This document shows positions 33,397-43,358 of a stretch of DNA of 64,000 nucleotides, piece after piece. The stretch covers positions 124,001-188,000 of the forward strand of contig NW_026252128.1 in the NCBI RefSeq assembly GCF_025399195.1, given 5' to 3'. Each line of letters begins with the position of its first letter. The first letter of the stretch is position 1. This stretch comes from Umbelopsis ramanniana AG (taxonomy: Eukaryota; Mucoromycota; Umbelopsidomycetes; Umbelopsidales; Umbelopsidaceae). The position numbers and the translations under genes were made by a program. The notes beneath the pieces were generated by a model. It saw only the letters and a list, made by a program, of their open reading frames with translations. It was not told the origin of the DNA and ran no database searches.

Positions 33397-35216
33397 CTAG
33401 CCCATCGTTACATATCTGTTACAGTTGTGTTAGTTTTCTCGGAAGTCTGTACTGTAGACAAATGGATATTCGGCTTTCACTTACGTTGCATCGATTTGTT
33501 TGATTTGGGGCAGCGCCAGCCGGATTTTGTTACGGTAAGTGGGACGATTGTCCTTCTGCATGGGATTGCCTTCCAAATAAACGGTTTCCAAATGAGCCTT
33601 GTCTTTAAGCTGATTCTCGAGGTCGATAAATGTTTCAGATGGCAGTAAATTACTGTTAGCCTGTGCATGGTTTCATAAAATGACGGCATTAGTGAAATGG
33701 GATGATAATTTTGAAGCGGTCGGTTCATCCAATAACGGTGGCGCTCGAGTACATACCCAAAACTCTTCTAAGAACGTGAGATGAGAAATGTTTTCGAGTT
33801 TGGTAATTCGATTTGACGCTACATCCAACGTGCGTAACTTGGTCTAAAACAATTAACATAACAAAAAACAGTTAGTTAGCCAATCACTTTTGCAGATCAC
33901 ACGATCTCAAATTTACTCACGTTGTTCTCCAACCCCTCGATCTTCTCAATCAGATTATGACTGACATACAGCTCTTGAAGATTATGTAGCTCTTCAAGAC
34001 CCTCTAGCTTGGCTATTCGATTGCTCTGCAGGCTGAGGAGGCGGAGATTTTTCAATGATCCCAGGTTCTGCAATAAAATGTTATCAATATGATTTCCGGG
34101 AGTGGAGTGCTGTTCCAAAGATTCTTTTGCACACCAACCTCCAATTTAGTAATCTTGTTCTTTCCTAACCAGAGCTGTTCCAAATTTACAAATGTATCGA
34201 AATGCTCAATGGCCTATGACCAACGTGCCGTCAGCCCATTTGTACGACGAAAATATTACGTTCAATGGTAGCTTACCCTGAACCGATTGGCTCCCAACTC
34301 GAGATAAGTCAGCTGCGTCAGATCTTGCAAACCGTCCACTGACGAAATCTTGTTGCTCACAAGGAAGAGTTCGGTTAACTTTGTCAAGTGACTCAAGTGT
34401 GATGCATGCTTGATCTTGTTAAATGATAAATCCAAGGAACTAATAGTAAAGAAAAGTATATCAGACGGTGTGTGGACCAATGCTTAATTTTGGTTAGGCT
34501 CGTCAGTCAAAAACAGTACCTTAGTTCAGTCAAAGCATCAAGACCACGAATATGAGATATCTTGTTATCATACAAGTCTAGCTCATTCAATCCCGTCAAG
34601 CTATCAAATCCAGTGATGTCGATGATCAAGTTTTGGCGCAAGCAAATTCTCTGTAGGACAATGACACGACACAACAAACATTTGCCTATTAGTCCAAGCC
34701 ATGTGGATTTACAGCCTGAGAGTGATGTATACCTTTAGGTTTTTGAAACGCGAAAATGGTAATATGGATAAATCTGATATTCGAAGATGAATGAGGTCCA
34801 GTTCCTATTAAGTAATACCAAGAATAAGCTCGCGGTCAGCATCTCTAAACAGCCATATTTTTTGGTGGTTGGCGGGGCAAATATGAACAAGCCGAGACCC
34901 TACCTCCGTATCTTCGGGCCAGTCGTCCAGTATTTCTTTTGAGAAAAAAATATAGGGAATAAGTATGCTTGAAGAATGATACATTTGCCATGTCAAAGCA
35001 CGCACCTGGTCCTGGGGTTTCGATAACACTGGAGCCATGTGTGGTGGAATCGTCTTCTGGGTCTTGGGAAGATTCGGGCTGCACAACCCGAGTGACCTTT
35101 TCCACCAACCTTTCTTCAGCGCTTATCGGCATTTGATCAACTTCCTGGTCTGAAAGCTGCGAATCCGGCGTGTTGGCACCTGAATCTTTGGACCAATGTC
35201 TGCTGGAATCGTCCAT
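33397..35216 (-). CDS. SDS22: Protein phosphatase 1 regulatory subunit Sds22
   Basis: Ten exons (complement of 33397..33415, 33485..33660, 33757..33843, 33921..34067, 34139..34213, 34277..34439, 34520..34650, 34733..34804, 34904..34935, 35006..35216) give 370 residues. Sds22 holds and matures PP1 catalytic subunit and helps it act in mitosis. After an acidic N-terminus and EILDDWPEDTEELDL come about eleven SDS22-type 22-residue leucine-rich repeats (LDLSFNKIKHASHL, YLELGANRF, LWLGKNKITKLE, LSLQSNRIAKLEGL, LYVSHNLIEKIEGL). The LRR cap ends in YLEGNPMQK and LPQIKQIDAT. I added a 19-nt last exon because GTAAGT follows IDA(T) and splicing gives IDATYVTMG, like the IDATY/IDATF ends of relatives. 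Without it the protein ends at DAT. Confidence 0.9.
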
Positions 35217-35514
35217 TCTGATAATGAGGAAAAGTTACGCTTGCTGCTGGGTTACAGACTCCGCTGCTTAAACAATGCTGTGAAAAGCAAGTACAACCCT
35301 AATTTTTTCCGTTTGGTTCATTGTTGCTGCCGTAAAATAATATTACTGCCGACCCCCTTTTTGAAATGATTTGATACATGAGTGGCATGGAGAATAGGTC
35401 ATGTACTCGGTGATGGACAGGTTCAGGCACTCAACGGTTGGTTTGACCTTTTGAGTAAAGAAATATTTTTTATTTTATTATATAAGACCATCTTGCTGCT
35501 CATTTTCAAAACGT

Positions 35515-37610
35515 TTAAAGGCATTTCTTGAGCAGTTTCTCTACTTCTTCCCAATCGTCTGTAGGAACGCGTTGAATTGCTCTTCCGAAATGCGTTTCTA
35601 TGGCATGCATTTCCTCAAAGCTTCTTCTATCGTGAACGAAATTGATACTGACGCCGGAGCGTCCAAATCTACCAGTTCTACCAATACGATGCAAGTATGT
35701 TTCTGGATCCGGTCTACCATTGGAGTCGGTAGGTATGTCATAATTGATGACGAGGGTGACTTGGAGAATATCGATACCTCTTGCAATAACGTTGGTGGTG
35801 ATGAGAACTTTGCTTTCGCCATTTCGGAATTTGTCCATGACGTTATCACGCTCAGCTGGTTCAAGTTTTCCGTGCAATGACACCACTGAGTGTCCTTCAG
35901 CAGTCATACGTCTGGCGATCTCATCGGCAGTGGCACGAGTCTGTTGTAAACAATAAAATCAGAATGAATGGAGGTACAACAAGATTGTAGCATTCGAACT
36001 GGGTGACACCTACGCGACAGAAAATGATACTTTGTCCGATGGTTAATAAATCATAAAGGTTGCAGAGAACCTCATATTTATGTTGTTCGTTCTTGCAGTC
36101 CATATAAAGTTGCTTAATGCCATCCACACTAAGTTCCTCTCTCTTGAGTGATATTTCGTTGGCTTTGGGAGCGAATCGAACGGCGAAATGTCTTACGATA
36201 TCGGCAAATGTGGCCGAGAAGAGAACAATTTGACAGTCTCTTGGCATGGCACTAGAGGTTAGACGAATGAATGCTGTTTAGCCAAGAATGAAAGCTTCAC
36301 CATTTAAATATCTCTACAATGTTGCGGTCATTCTTACTTTTTGATACGAATGCTCTGATCTCCCAAACCTTGCTGGTCAATCATATTATCGGCTTCATCC
36401 AAAACAAATATTTTCACAGAGCGAGTCTCAATTTGGCGCTTTTGGATAAGATCCATGACAGTACCGGGAGTTCCGACAATAATCTGGGCATTCACTTTTT
36501 GCCTCTTAGCAATGCCTTCCTTTACAGCAGCGGCTGTAGTGATCTGTGTATATTTTGCCATCTGCGTGACGACATCCAAGATTTGGCGAACCAGCTCTCT
36601 ATTGGGCGCCAAACAAATAGCCTATAATATCGAAAATTAGATTACAGCCGGTATTTCATTTTGTCCCCATTATCACGGTAATTACTTGTGTAGCTGGTGA
36701 GCTTATATCAACTCTGCTAAGCATTGTCAAAACAAATGCAGCAGTTTTGCCGGTTCCGCTCTGAGATTGGGCAATCATATTTTGTGGTCTAAAATTACAG
36801 ACGGGTTAGAAGTCTCGTCTCGTCTCTACCAAAAATCATTGAATTAGTACTACATACGGTGATGAAAGTAGAAGCGGTAAAGCTCTTTCTTGAATTTTAG
36901 ATGGCTTGGTGAACTTCATATCGTAGAGACCTTTCAAAAGCTCAGGTGCCCTGGAGTGAAAATGGTCATCACGGTTAGTACTAATCGCGAAAATCGATCA
37001 CCGCCAGCTACATACAATCCGAGTTCCTCGAAGGTTTTGGCAGAAAACAGAGGAGAGTTAGGATCAGCTTGCTGATCAGCGAGCTTAACTTGAACGACGT
37101 GAGTAGACTGGATTAAGTTATTGTCGTCGACTTCCTGACTTTCGGCTTCTTCCTTTGGCGCCTCTTCAGCATCCTTCTTCTCTACGGGTTCCTTCTTTTC
37201 TTCCGGTTCCTCCTTCGCTGCAAGGTCAAAAAGAGGTTATTACAGATGATTCAGTGCGATTTGTGCCATGTCTACAAGTCATGAACTGCTAACCTTGCTC
37301 AGTTTTCTGATCCGCAGCGACATCGTCAGGCTTGGCTGGGGCAGGTGACGAAATCGGGACATACGACGTTAATATTCAATGCATTCAGTGGATCATAAGC
37401 AATTTGTTGTTCGCGTAGTTACCGTTGCTTTCATTGGCGTCGGTGGCCAAAGAACTGATCTTCACGGTGATCTCATCAAGTGTAGCTGTGCATAATGGTT
37501 ATAATCAGGCAACGTCCTTGGTGGATAAGAAGCAGCAATAGCTTACGCTGTTGATCCTTTGTCTGTTCTGAGACATCGGTGACCTTTGCAGTGGTGTCAG
37601 AATCGGCCAT
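35515..37610 (-). CDS. DBP5: DEAD-box RNA helicase Dbp5 (DDX19)
   Basis: Nine exons (complement of 35515..35940, 36014..36251, 36338..36621, 36686..36788, 36858..36950, 37016..37217, 37294..37335, 37423..37485, 37547..37610) give 504 residues. Dbp5 remodels mRNPs at the cytoplasmic face of the nuclear pore, driven by Gle1-InsP6 and Nup159, and also acts in termination. Motifs in order: the flanking FEELGL and Q motif ([11 protein letters not shown]), Walker [11 protein letters not shown], Ia APNRELVRQ, Ib GTPGTV, DEAD box LDEADNM, SAT in FSATF, then [10 protein letters not shown] and [11 protein letters not shown] in the second RecA domain. The NYDIPTD and [10 protein letters not shown] end are Dbp5-specific. 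The first 110 residues are Lys/Glu-rich and low in complexity, as in relatives. Confidence 0.95.
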
Positions 37611-37816
37611 GGTACGCTTGAAGTGTGGGTCTCGAACAGAATGTATGGACAGGCGGGGGTAAATTCAAATTTCACGGTTGAAGCCGTCACATCAGCCACC
37701 GCATTGAGTGCCATTTTTTTATTTTTGCCAAATTTCATCAGTTTAAGACTATTGATAGCCTCCATCATCCGTCCTTCACTACATTTATACAGTTGCAATA
37801 GAGCTACGTATGCTAT

Positions 37817-40800
37817 CTAATATTGATCGTCTCGACGTCTCTTTGCTTGTCGAGCACGGAACAGATCATATTCTGGTGGCCGATTCGGACCCATACCTAA
37901 GAAAAAATGATGTGGATTCAATTAGAAGACGCGTTATATGATTATGGCTGTAGGTCCATGTACTCACCTCTCATATGCGGTGGGTTATTATCATCAAACT
38001 CATCGCGGGGTCGTCGACCTCTGCCGCCGCCTCGTCCCATGCCGCCGCCGCCCTAGAGAGGATTGGAGAAAGAACAATAAGGATGATGTTGCAGTGATGC
38101 ACACATCACATTTTTATTTACTTACCCTGAAGGAACCACTTGGGCCAGCTGGAGGTGGTGGACTTTGTCGTATCGGGCGATCATCAATAGTAACACGTGG
38201 TGGAGGAGGGATGACGGTGGTCAACATAATGTCCATGAAGCTGGATGCACTAATGATAGGACCTGTAGATTGTATGGATCAACGTCATGAGTTTGAGTTA
38301 TCCACCGTTTCTCCCGGAAACAACTTACCTTCAAATGCCTCAGGAGGTGGAAGCTGAGATAAAAAGTATGCTACGGCTTCAGGCAATGCTCCTTGTTTCC
38401 ATCTCGACTGGTTAACAGGTGGATCCAATTCCATTTGCGACAGCGCGCCAGCCGCAGGAGGCTGATTTGATAGAGGTGCCGAGGCACTAGCTGCTGGTCC
38501 GGAGGGTGGCTTAATGGCTTGAGCAGCGGCTGAAACTGGGGGTGCGGTTACCGCATCAGCCGATGGAGTGTGAGCTTGCCAAAGGTTGAAGTCGGGGCGG
38601 GGATATCGTTCGGGGTGATATGCGTCCAACAGTGATCTGTTGCCTTTGCGATCCTTTCCTCCTCCTCGCTTGTCAGACACAACAGGATTTTGATCCTGAA
38701 TCGTGGTAGTTGGCACTTGGATCGGCGGTGCCGCCTTACCTTCACGGGCTGAGAGAAAACAAGCAAGTATGTAAGTAAGTTTTCAGCCTATGTAATATTC
38801 ATTTTCATCTTGCTGCCCATACCTTGTCCACCCAATTCCAAATCCTTTATGGCCTCAATGTTTAGATAGCTGTTTCTTTCCACGAAGATGCTCAGCTTGG
38901 ATTCTGTATTATCAAATGATAAGTTTTAGTTATTGTTTCTTGGCTTACTGCGGGCCCATATATGCCAATCACTTACCGCCTGGGAATGCATCTCTCCATC
39001 GCTTTTCAACTCTCTCTATGCCCGTCATATCGCCATATTTGCTCTCATACGTTGCAAACTTTCGCCATATTGACCCTGCTTTTTCATTCGGCATAACGGC
39101 GAGTGCTCGTTCAAACAAGGCTCTAGTGTCTAATAACGAGTTGCGGGTCAACAACACATCTAGAAAAAGCACTTATGGGATGCCAGAACTTACTATTATC
39201 GTCATTCAACTGGATTAAGAAATCCAGATATTGCTCCACGAAGTCGGCATCGTCACCAAATGACTTGAGACCAAGTTCGAAAATTTTACCAGCAACAATG
39301 GGTTCTTTACTATTATAGTACTCCATCAGAGCTAAAGGGAACAACAATTAGATGAAAATGGACGAAGAGCCATATTACCCTGCTTGAATGCGCAAAACAT
39401 ACCGGATGCCACGAAGACATGGTAAGTGACGTGTGCAAATTTACGTGCTTTGCTAAAGATGCTACGGGCACTTTTGATACCCTATTGAAGGAGATACACA
39501 TGAAACATTAGGACTGAATAGAATGATGCAGCAAATCACAGACAAACCAATTCAATGATTTTCTTTTCGCAGACATACCTCTGATCTCCTCATAAACTGC
39601 ATGTATATGATCCAAACCTGAGAACATGTTCTAGCCAGTACACCGACTTTTGAGTTTTTGTCGTCCTTGATCTTGTTCTTCTCTTTCTCGACCTGCTTCT
39701 CTTTAGTACGAAGTCGTTCACGAAGTTCTCCATCAATGTCATCTCCAAGATCCATTCCGGAACGTTCTTCAGCGGCGGCTCGATCAAGCTCTTCTATTTC
39801 TTCGCTGGCTGCTTTCTCAATTACTTCTATTTTTTGTTCAAGATTTTCCAAGAGAGCATCTAAAGCCTGGCGAGCCTCCGGCACCTTCTTTTGTGTTTCG
39901 CACAATTGAACATAGGCGAAGTGAAGAAGCAAGCTGTGAATCGAAAACATTAGACCATCTTGTGGTAGACTATTTGTCGGGAGAGAGAAAACATCACTCA
40001 CCTTGATGGCAGGACTTCCATGCCACTCGTAAGGACGGCCATTGCTCGATCAGGCTTTTCTGTCTCTATGTAGTAGTTGGAAAATTCGTACCATATCTCA
40101 GGGTAGAATCTCTGGTATATTAAGGCTTGCTGATAGGCATATACGACTCTTTCAGAAACTTGACTGTTGTCTTCCAATTGAAGAGGATTGCCAGTCTCCC
40201 AGGCAATATATTGCTTCCAAGCGTCCAGTTGCTGAATTTCCGATTCCGTCCATTCGGTGGGTTTGGCGACCACGGATCTGTTGATAGTATCTGCAAATGC
40301 TTTCATCTCGTGAAGTGCAGTACGAGCGGTCATATAAGCTGATGATTTCTCTCTCAAAAAGTTTTTGGCCTACAAAAGTTGAAATGTCAGAATGTCATTG
40401 CAACATGTATGCCTGACATTCATATACCTACTGTCAATCGATTAAGACCATTCTCCCACTGATCGTACTCCTTCCACAGATGTTCAACGTTGTTCAAAGG
40501 GATCGCCACCGCTCGCTGGTACACTCGACGCATGCTATCCATCTTCCTCTGCTCTTCCCAGGTATTGCTAGTCTATAGAGAAAATGCATTAATGAGATCA
40601 GCCTGAACTGACACCTCTCCACCTGACTTCAATTTACCTCTGCATTTTTAAGAAAGAAGATATAGTCGCTCCAAATAGCACCAGAATCCTTGTCAATTCC
40701 TACATTTACTAATACGTAATCATAGGCTTTCTCGATGACGGTCCTTGTATCGGATTCTAGTTTTCCATCCTCCGTGTTGTTGATACGACGAATATAATTC

Positions 40801-41703
40801 AGATAGAATTTCCATAGATCGACGGAGAGAACAGTCTTGAGGCAACGAGTGAAAATGTTCTCAACTTCAGTAAAGTTCGCATGCTTCAGTTCAAGCTCCA
40901 AGTATCCCAACCAGTGTCTAGCCTTTATATAGAAAGTGCATCATCATAATCAAACGTAAAGGAGAGAAAAATGGATGAGAAATCGTGTGGTCTTTTTGAT
41001 TGTGCATTCGACGGGAGGAGAAATAGGTATTGGGTCACACAGCTTTTTTGCAGACACTACCCTAGTTTGTTCATATCAGAACATGCCGTGAAGAGCTTCA
41101 TTTGCGCACCTCCCAAGTTCAATAGGCGGGCCACCAACACTGAGATGTAAAGAGATCGTGTATAGAACTTCATACCCAAGCAATACCCATTTCCCTCCCC
41201 CATAAGTTTTATACCCTATATAAGAATAAAGGCCGCATTCAACAAATAAGACCTACCGAGGTGGGGAAAACTTTGAGTACGCGCTCATAGACATCCCGAA
41301 TAGCATTAATGTCGCCATTGTTCTGAATCTCGTTAATGAGGATCGTCCATGCGTCCAAGTCATATTGATCGTCGCGTATGCGTTGTTCTACTTTTTCTAT
41401 TTTTTCGGCTGCCTTGGACGAGGCAGTTGGTGGGTGGTATGAGACAGGATTCACTGGAGTTGATGTATTATTGCTGGCTGCCAACGCGCCCGGAGGAATC
41501 TGCCATGATCCTGGTGCCGAAACTATTGATTCTGGAGCCTTCTTTACGTGGTCAGTTGGGCCATTGTCTACTGGCTTGGCTGTGCGATCAGACTGATTGT
41601 TCTTATCGACCGTCTCATCTGCGGTTGGGGCATTAGGCATTTCTGTATCCGAAGTATGTTCCGGTACATTGTTTGCCTGCTCCTCAGTTTCTGCGTTCTC
41701 CAT
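37817..41703 (-). CDS. RNA14: mRNA 3'-end processing factor Rna14 (CstF-77)
   Basis: Thirteen exons (complement of 37817..37896, 37968..38052, 38126..38262, 38329..38748, 38823..38903, 38977..39129, 39194..39331, 39403..39481, 39579..39933, 40002..40369, 40432..40572, 40638..40922, 41257..41703) give 922 residues. Rna14 scaffolds cleavage factor IA/CstF for pre-mRNA cleavage and polyadenylation. After a disordered N-terminus come HAT repeats from about residue 110: [68 protein letters not shown], the [10 protein letters not shown] and LNDDNNTRALFER blocks. A Pro-rich linker holds the conserved Rna15-binding 'monkeytail' region near [18 protein letters not shown]. The end is Gly/Arg-rich ([14 protein letters not shown]). 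Intron 1 is about 334 nt, far longer than the rest. Confidence 0.9.
40923..41256 (-). other. Unusually long first intron of RNA14
   Basis: This intron is 334 nt, while nearly all others in the window are 50-100 nt. Retention adds only VGLIC after exon 1 and then a stop. No AATAAA occurs on its sense strand; TATAAA-like and A-rich stretches do. It may have a regulatory role, which I infer from animal CstF-77 genes. Confidence 0.4.
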
Positions 41704-42596
41704 TCCAAAAGCTAGGCTGGATCTGTGAGATGGATTGGCTCAGGCGATTTCAAGCCTGAAGGATAGACCGGCCTGTGACTGCTAAAAGAAAACGACTTTG
41801 GGTCAACCTCAATCCAGGCTGCAAGATTCCAGTTGGCAAAAAAAAAAACGAGCCTCACTACAAAATACCAGCCATCGTGGTACCTTGGATCATTCTTTGA
41901 GTGCGTTCTCGTCTATTTTCTGATCTACAAAGCATCCATAACTTGCTATCTTATCCCATCAACGGCTCAGCATTTAGCCACCTCGTTAAGCTTTTGCAAC
42001 AGTCCAGAGCGGCATCGCTGAGAGGCCAGACACTGTTGATGGTGTCATAGTATCATGTCATTTGTTTTATGTTGCTAACGAGTTAAATCACATTTACTGC
42101 TGTATTGACTCATGGTTAAAATAATCATACCGCAAATAGTAGATATGTCATCCTATATGGCTAGCATGCTAAATAATTCGGTAATCTTCCCTTCTGCTAT
42201 GAGATCAGCGATCATTTTGGCTGCCTCGAGCAACAGACTGAGTTGTTCGTTCGTCGTCTACTCAAATTTTTATGGGATATTTGTTCAACTATTGATGACG
42301 TAACTTCACCCAGCTTGAAAGCACGGGCAACTGCCGTCTAGAAGAGAACCAACAAGCTGGTTCTATACAATGTTGTATGGTTCTATCTATGACTTGAACG
42401 TTGTAGCACTACTTGCTTACTCGTCAACGTGCCAAGATGAAAGCGCCGTGATTCGAGCCGTAAGCCATCCATTTCCTAAAATAGAATAGATGTGATGTAA
42501 TAGGTACCTCAAATCATAACACGACTGTATATAAAACTAATTGGAAAAGCCAGGGAAGCCAAGACTTACTCTTTTTACTTACTCACTTATCAAAAC
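41704..42596. other. Divergent region between RNA14 and the Pmp3-like gene
   Basis: 893 bp. The right end has a TATATAAAA box (42528-42536) for the Pmp3-like gene. On the minus strand a 34-codon open stretch (42257 to a stop at 42153) follows a TTTGAGTAG acceptor-like sequence and reads as an amphipathic helix, and an ATG exon with a GTAAGC donor lies at 42421..42472. I could not join them in one consistent frame, so no gene is called. Confidence 0.35.
42528..42536 (+). promoter_or_regulatory. TATA box of the Pmp3-like gene
   Basis: TATATAAAA ends 60 bp before the ATG at 42597. Confidence 0.55.
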
Positions 42597-42977
42597 ATGG
42601 TTGGCGACTGCTGTCTTATTGTAATCATCCTACTTCTTCCACCTCTCGGTGTCTTCTTGATGAGAGGCTGTGGACCTGATTTCTGGATTAACGTGTAAGT
42701 TGATCATGCCTCTATCGATTGAGTATGTTACCGCCCTCGTATTAAGCGATATTTTCCTGAAATGATACTACAGTATTTTGACCATTCTCGGGTAAGTTCA
42801 TTAAACGGCTGCAGTGCGTGTATTCCCAGCTGAAAGTAATAACGTGCGGTTTTTATTTCCAGATACATTCCCGGTCACGTCCACGCTTTCTACGTGTTGG
42901 TCAAGGAAAGAGACGAGAGAAGACTGGGAAGACCTGGTAGACAAGCCCCAGTAGGCTATGGAACGGTCCCATCTTAA
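42597..42977 (+). CDS. Pmp3/UPF0057 small membrane proteolipid
   Basis: Three exons (42597..42694, 42774..42791, 42863..42977) give 76 residues. Pmp3-type peptides are two-pass plasma-membrane proteins that affect membrane potential and salt tolerance in yeast and plants. The signature is present: an N-terminal helix (CCLIVIILLLPPLGVFL) followed by RGCGPDFWINVILTILG and YIPGHVHAFYVL. A charged C-terminal tail of about 28 residues (KERDERRLGRPGRQ) is longer than in the shortest relatives. The middle exon has only 18 nt, coding the second helix core. The start is the only ATG before the conserved part, with a TATA box about 60 bp upstream. Confidence 0.9.
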
Positions 42978-43358
42978 ACGTCGTCACTTAGTGTAGCTTG
43001 TGCCCACCCCATTCTATTTTGTATCATGAACTTACCGTATAATGTAATAATAAATTATACCAAGGGCTCGAGCATTAACAATTTGTCAGGAAGCGGGAGG
43101 GGAAAATGAGGGTGGCCGATTCAACGGGGAAGAAATTTTCAAAAGAAAGGAGACACTCCGAAGAAGCGGGGCGGCTGCTTTTGGCGACTTGTGCTGAAAA
43201 AGGCAGGCATTACTGAAATCCTCTCTTTTCTCTGAACTGCAAAAAGGTGAGAAAAAAAATCTATCTGAATATAAAATCCCCCCCAGAACACGAGAATGAA
43301 GTTGCTTTGGATTGTTTGCATCTTCTTTGCTTACCTCGTTCAATTGTATCTGAAGAAT
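42978..43358. promoter_or_regulatory. Upstream region of the M1 aminopeptidase gene
   Basis: 381 bp between the Pmp3-like stop and the chosen aminopeptidase start. A TATAAAA box lies at 43270-43276. An in-frame ATG at 43296, just 20 bp below that box, would add 21 hydrophobic residues. The leader is T/C-rich. Confidence 0.45.

Noticed and set aside
39160-39193. 34-nt intron as the main splice form in RNA14
   Set aside because: It is too short for efficient splicing and would interrupt the conserved LNDDNNTRALFER; the 64-nt intron restores it.
42112-42303. 63-codon plus-strand frame
   Set aside because: No recognisable features; the opposite strand gives more protein-like readings over the same bases.
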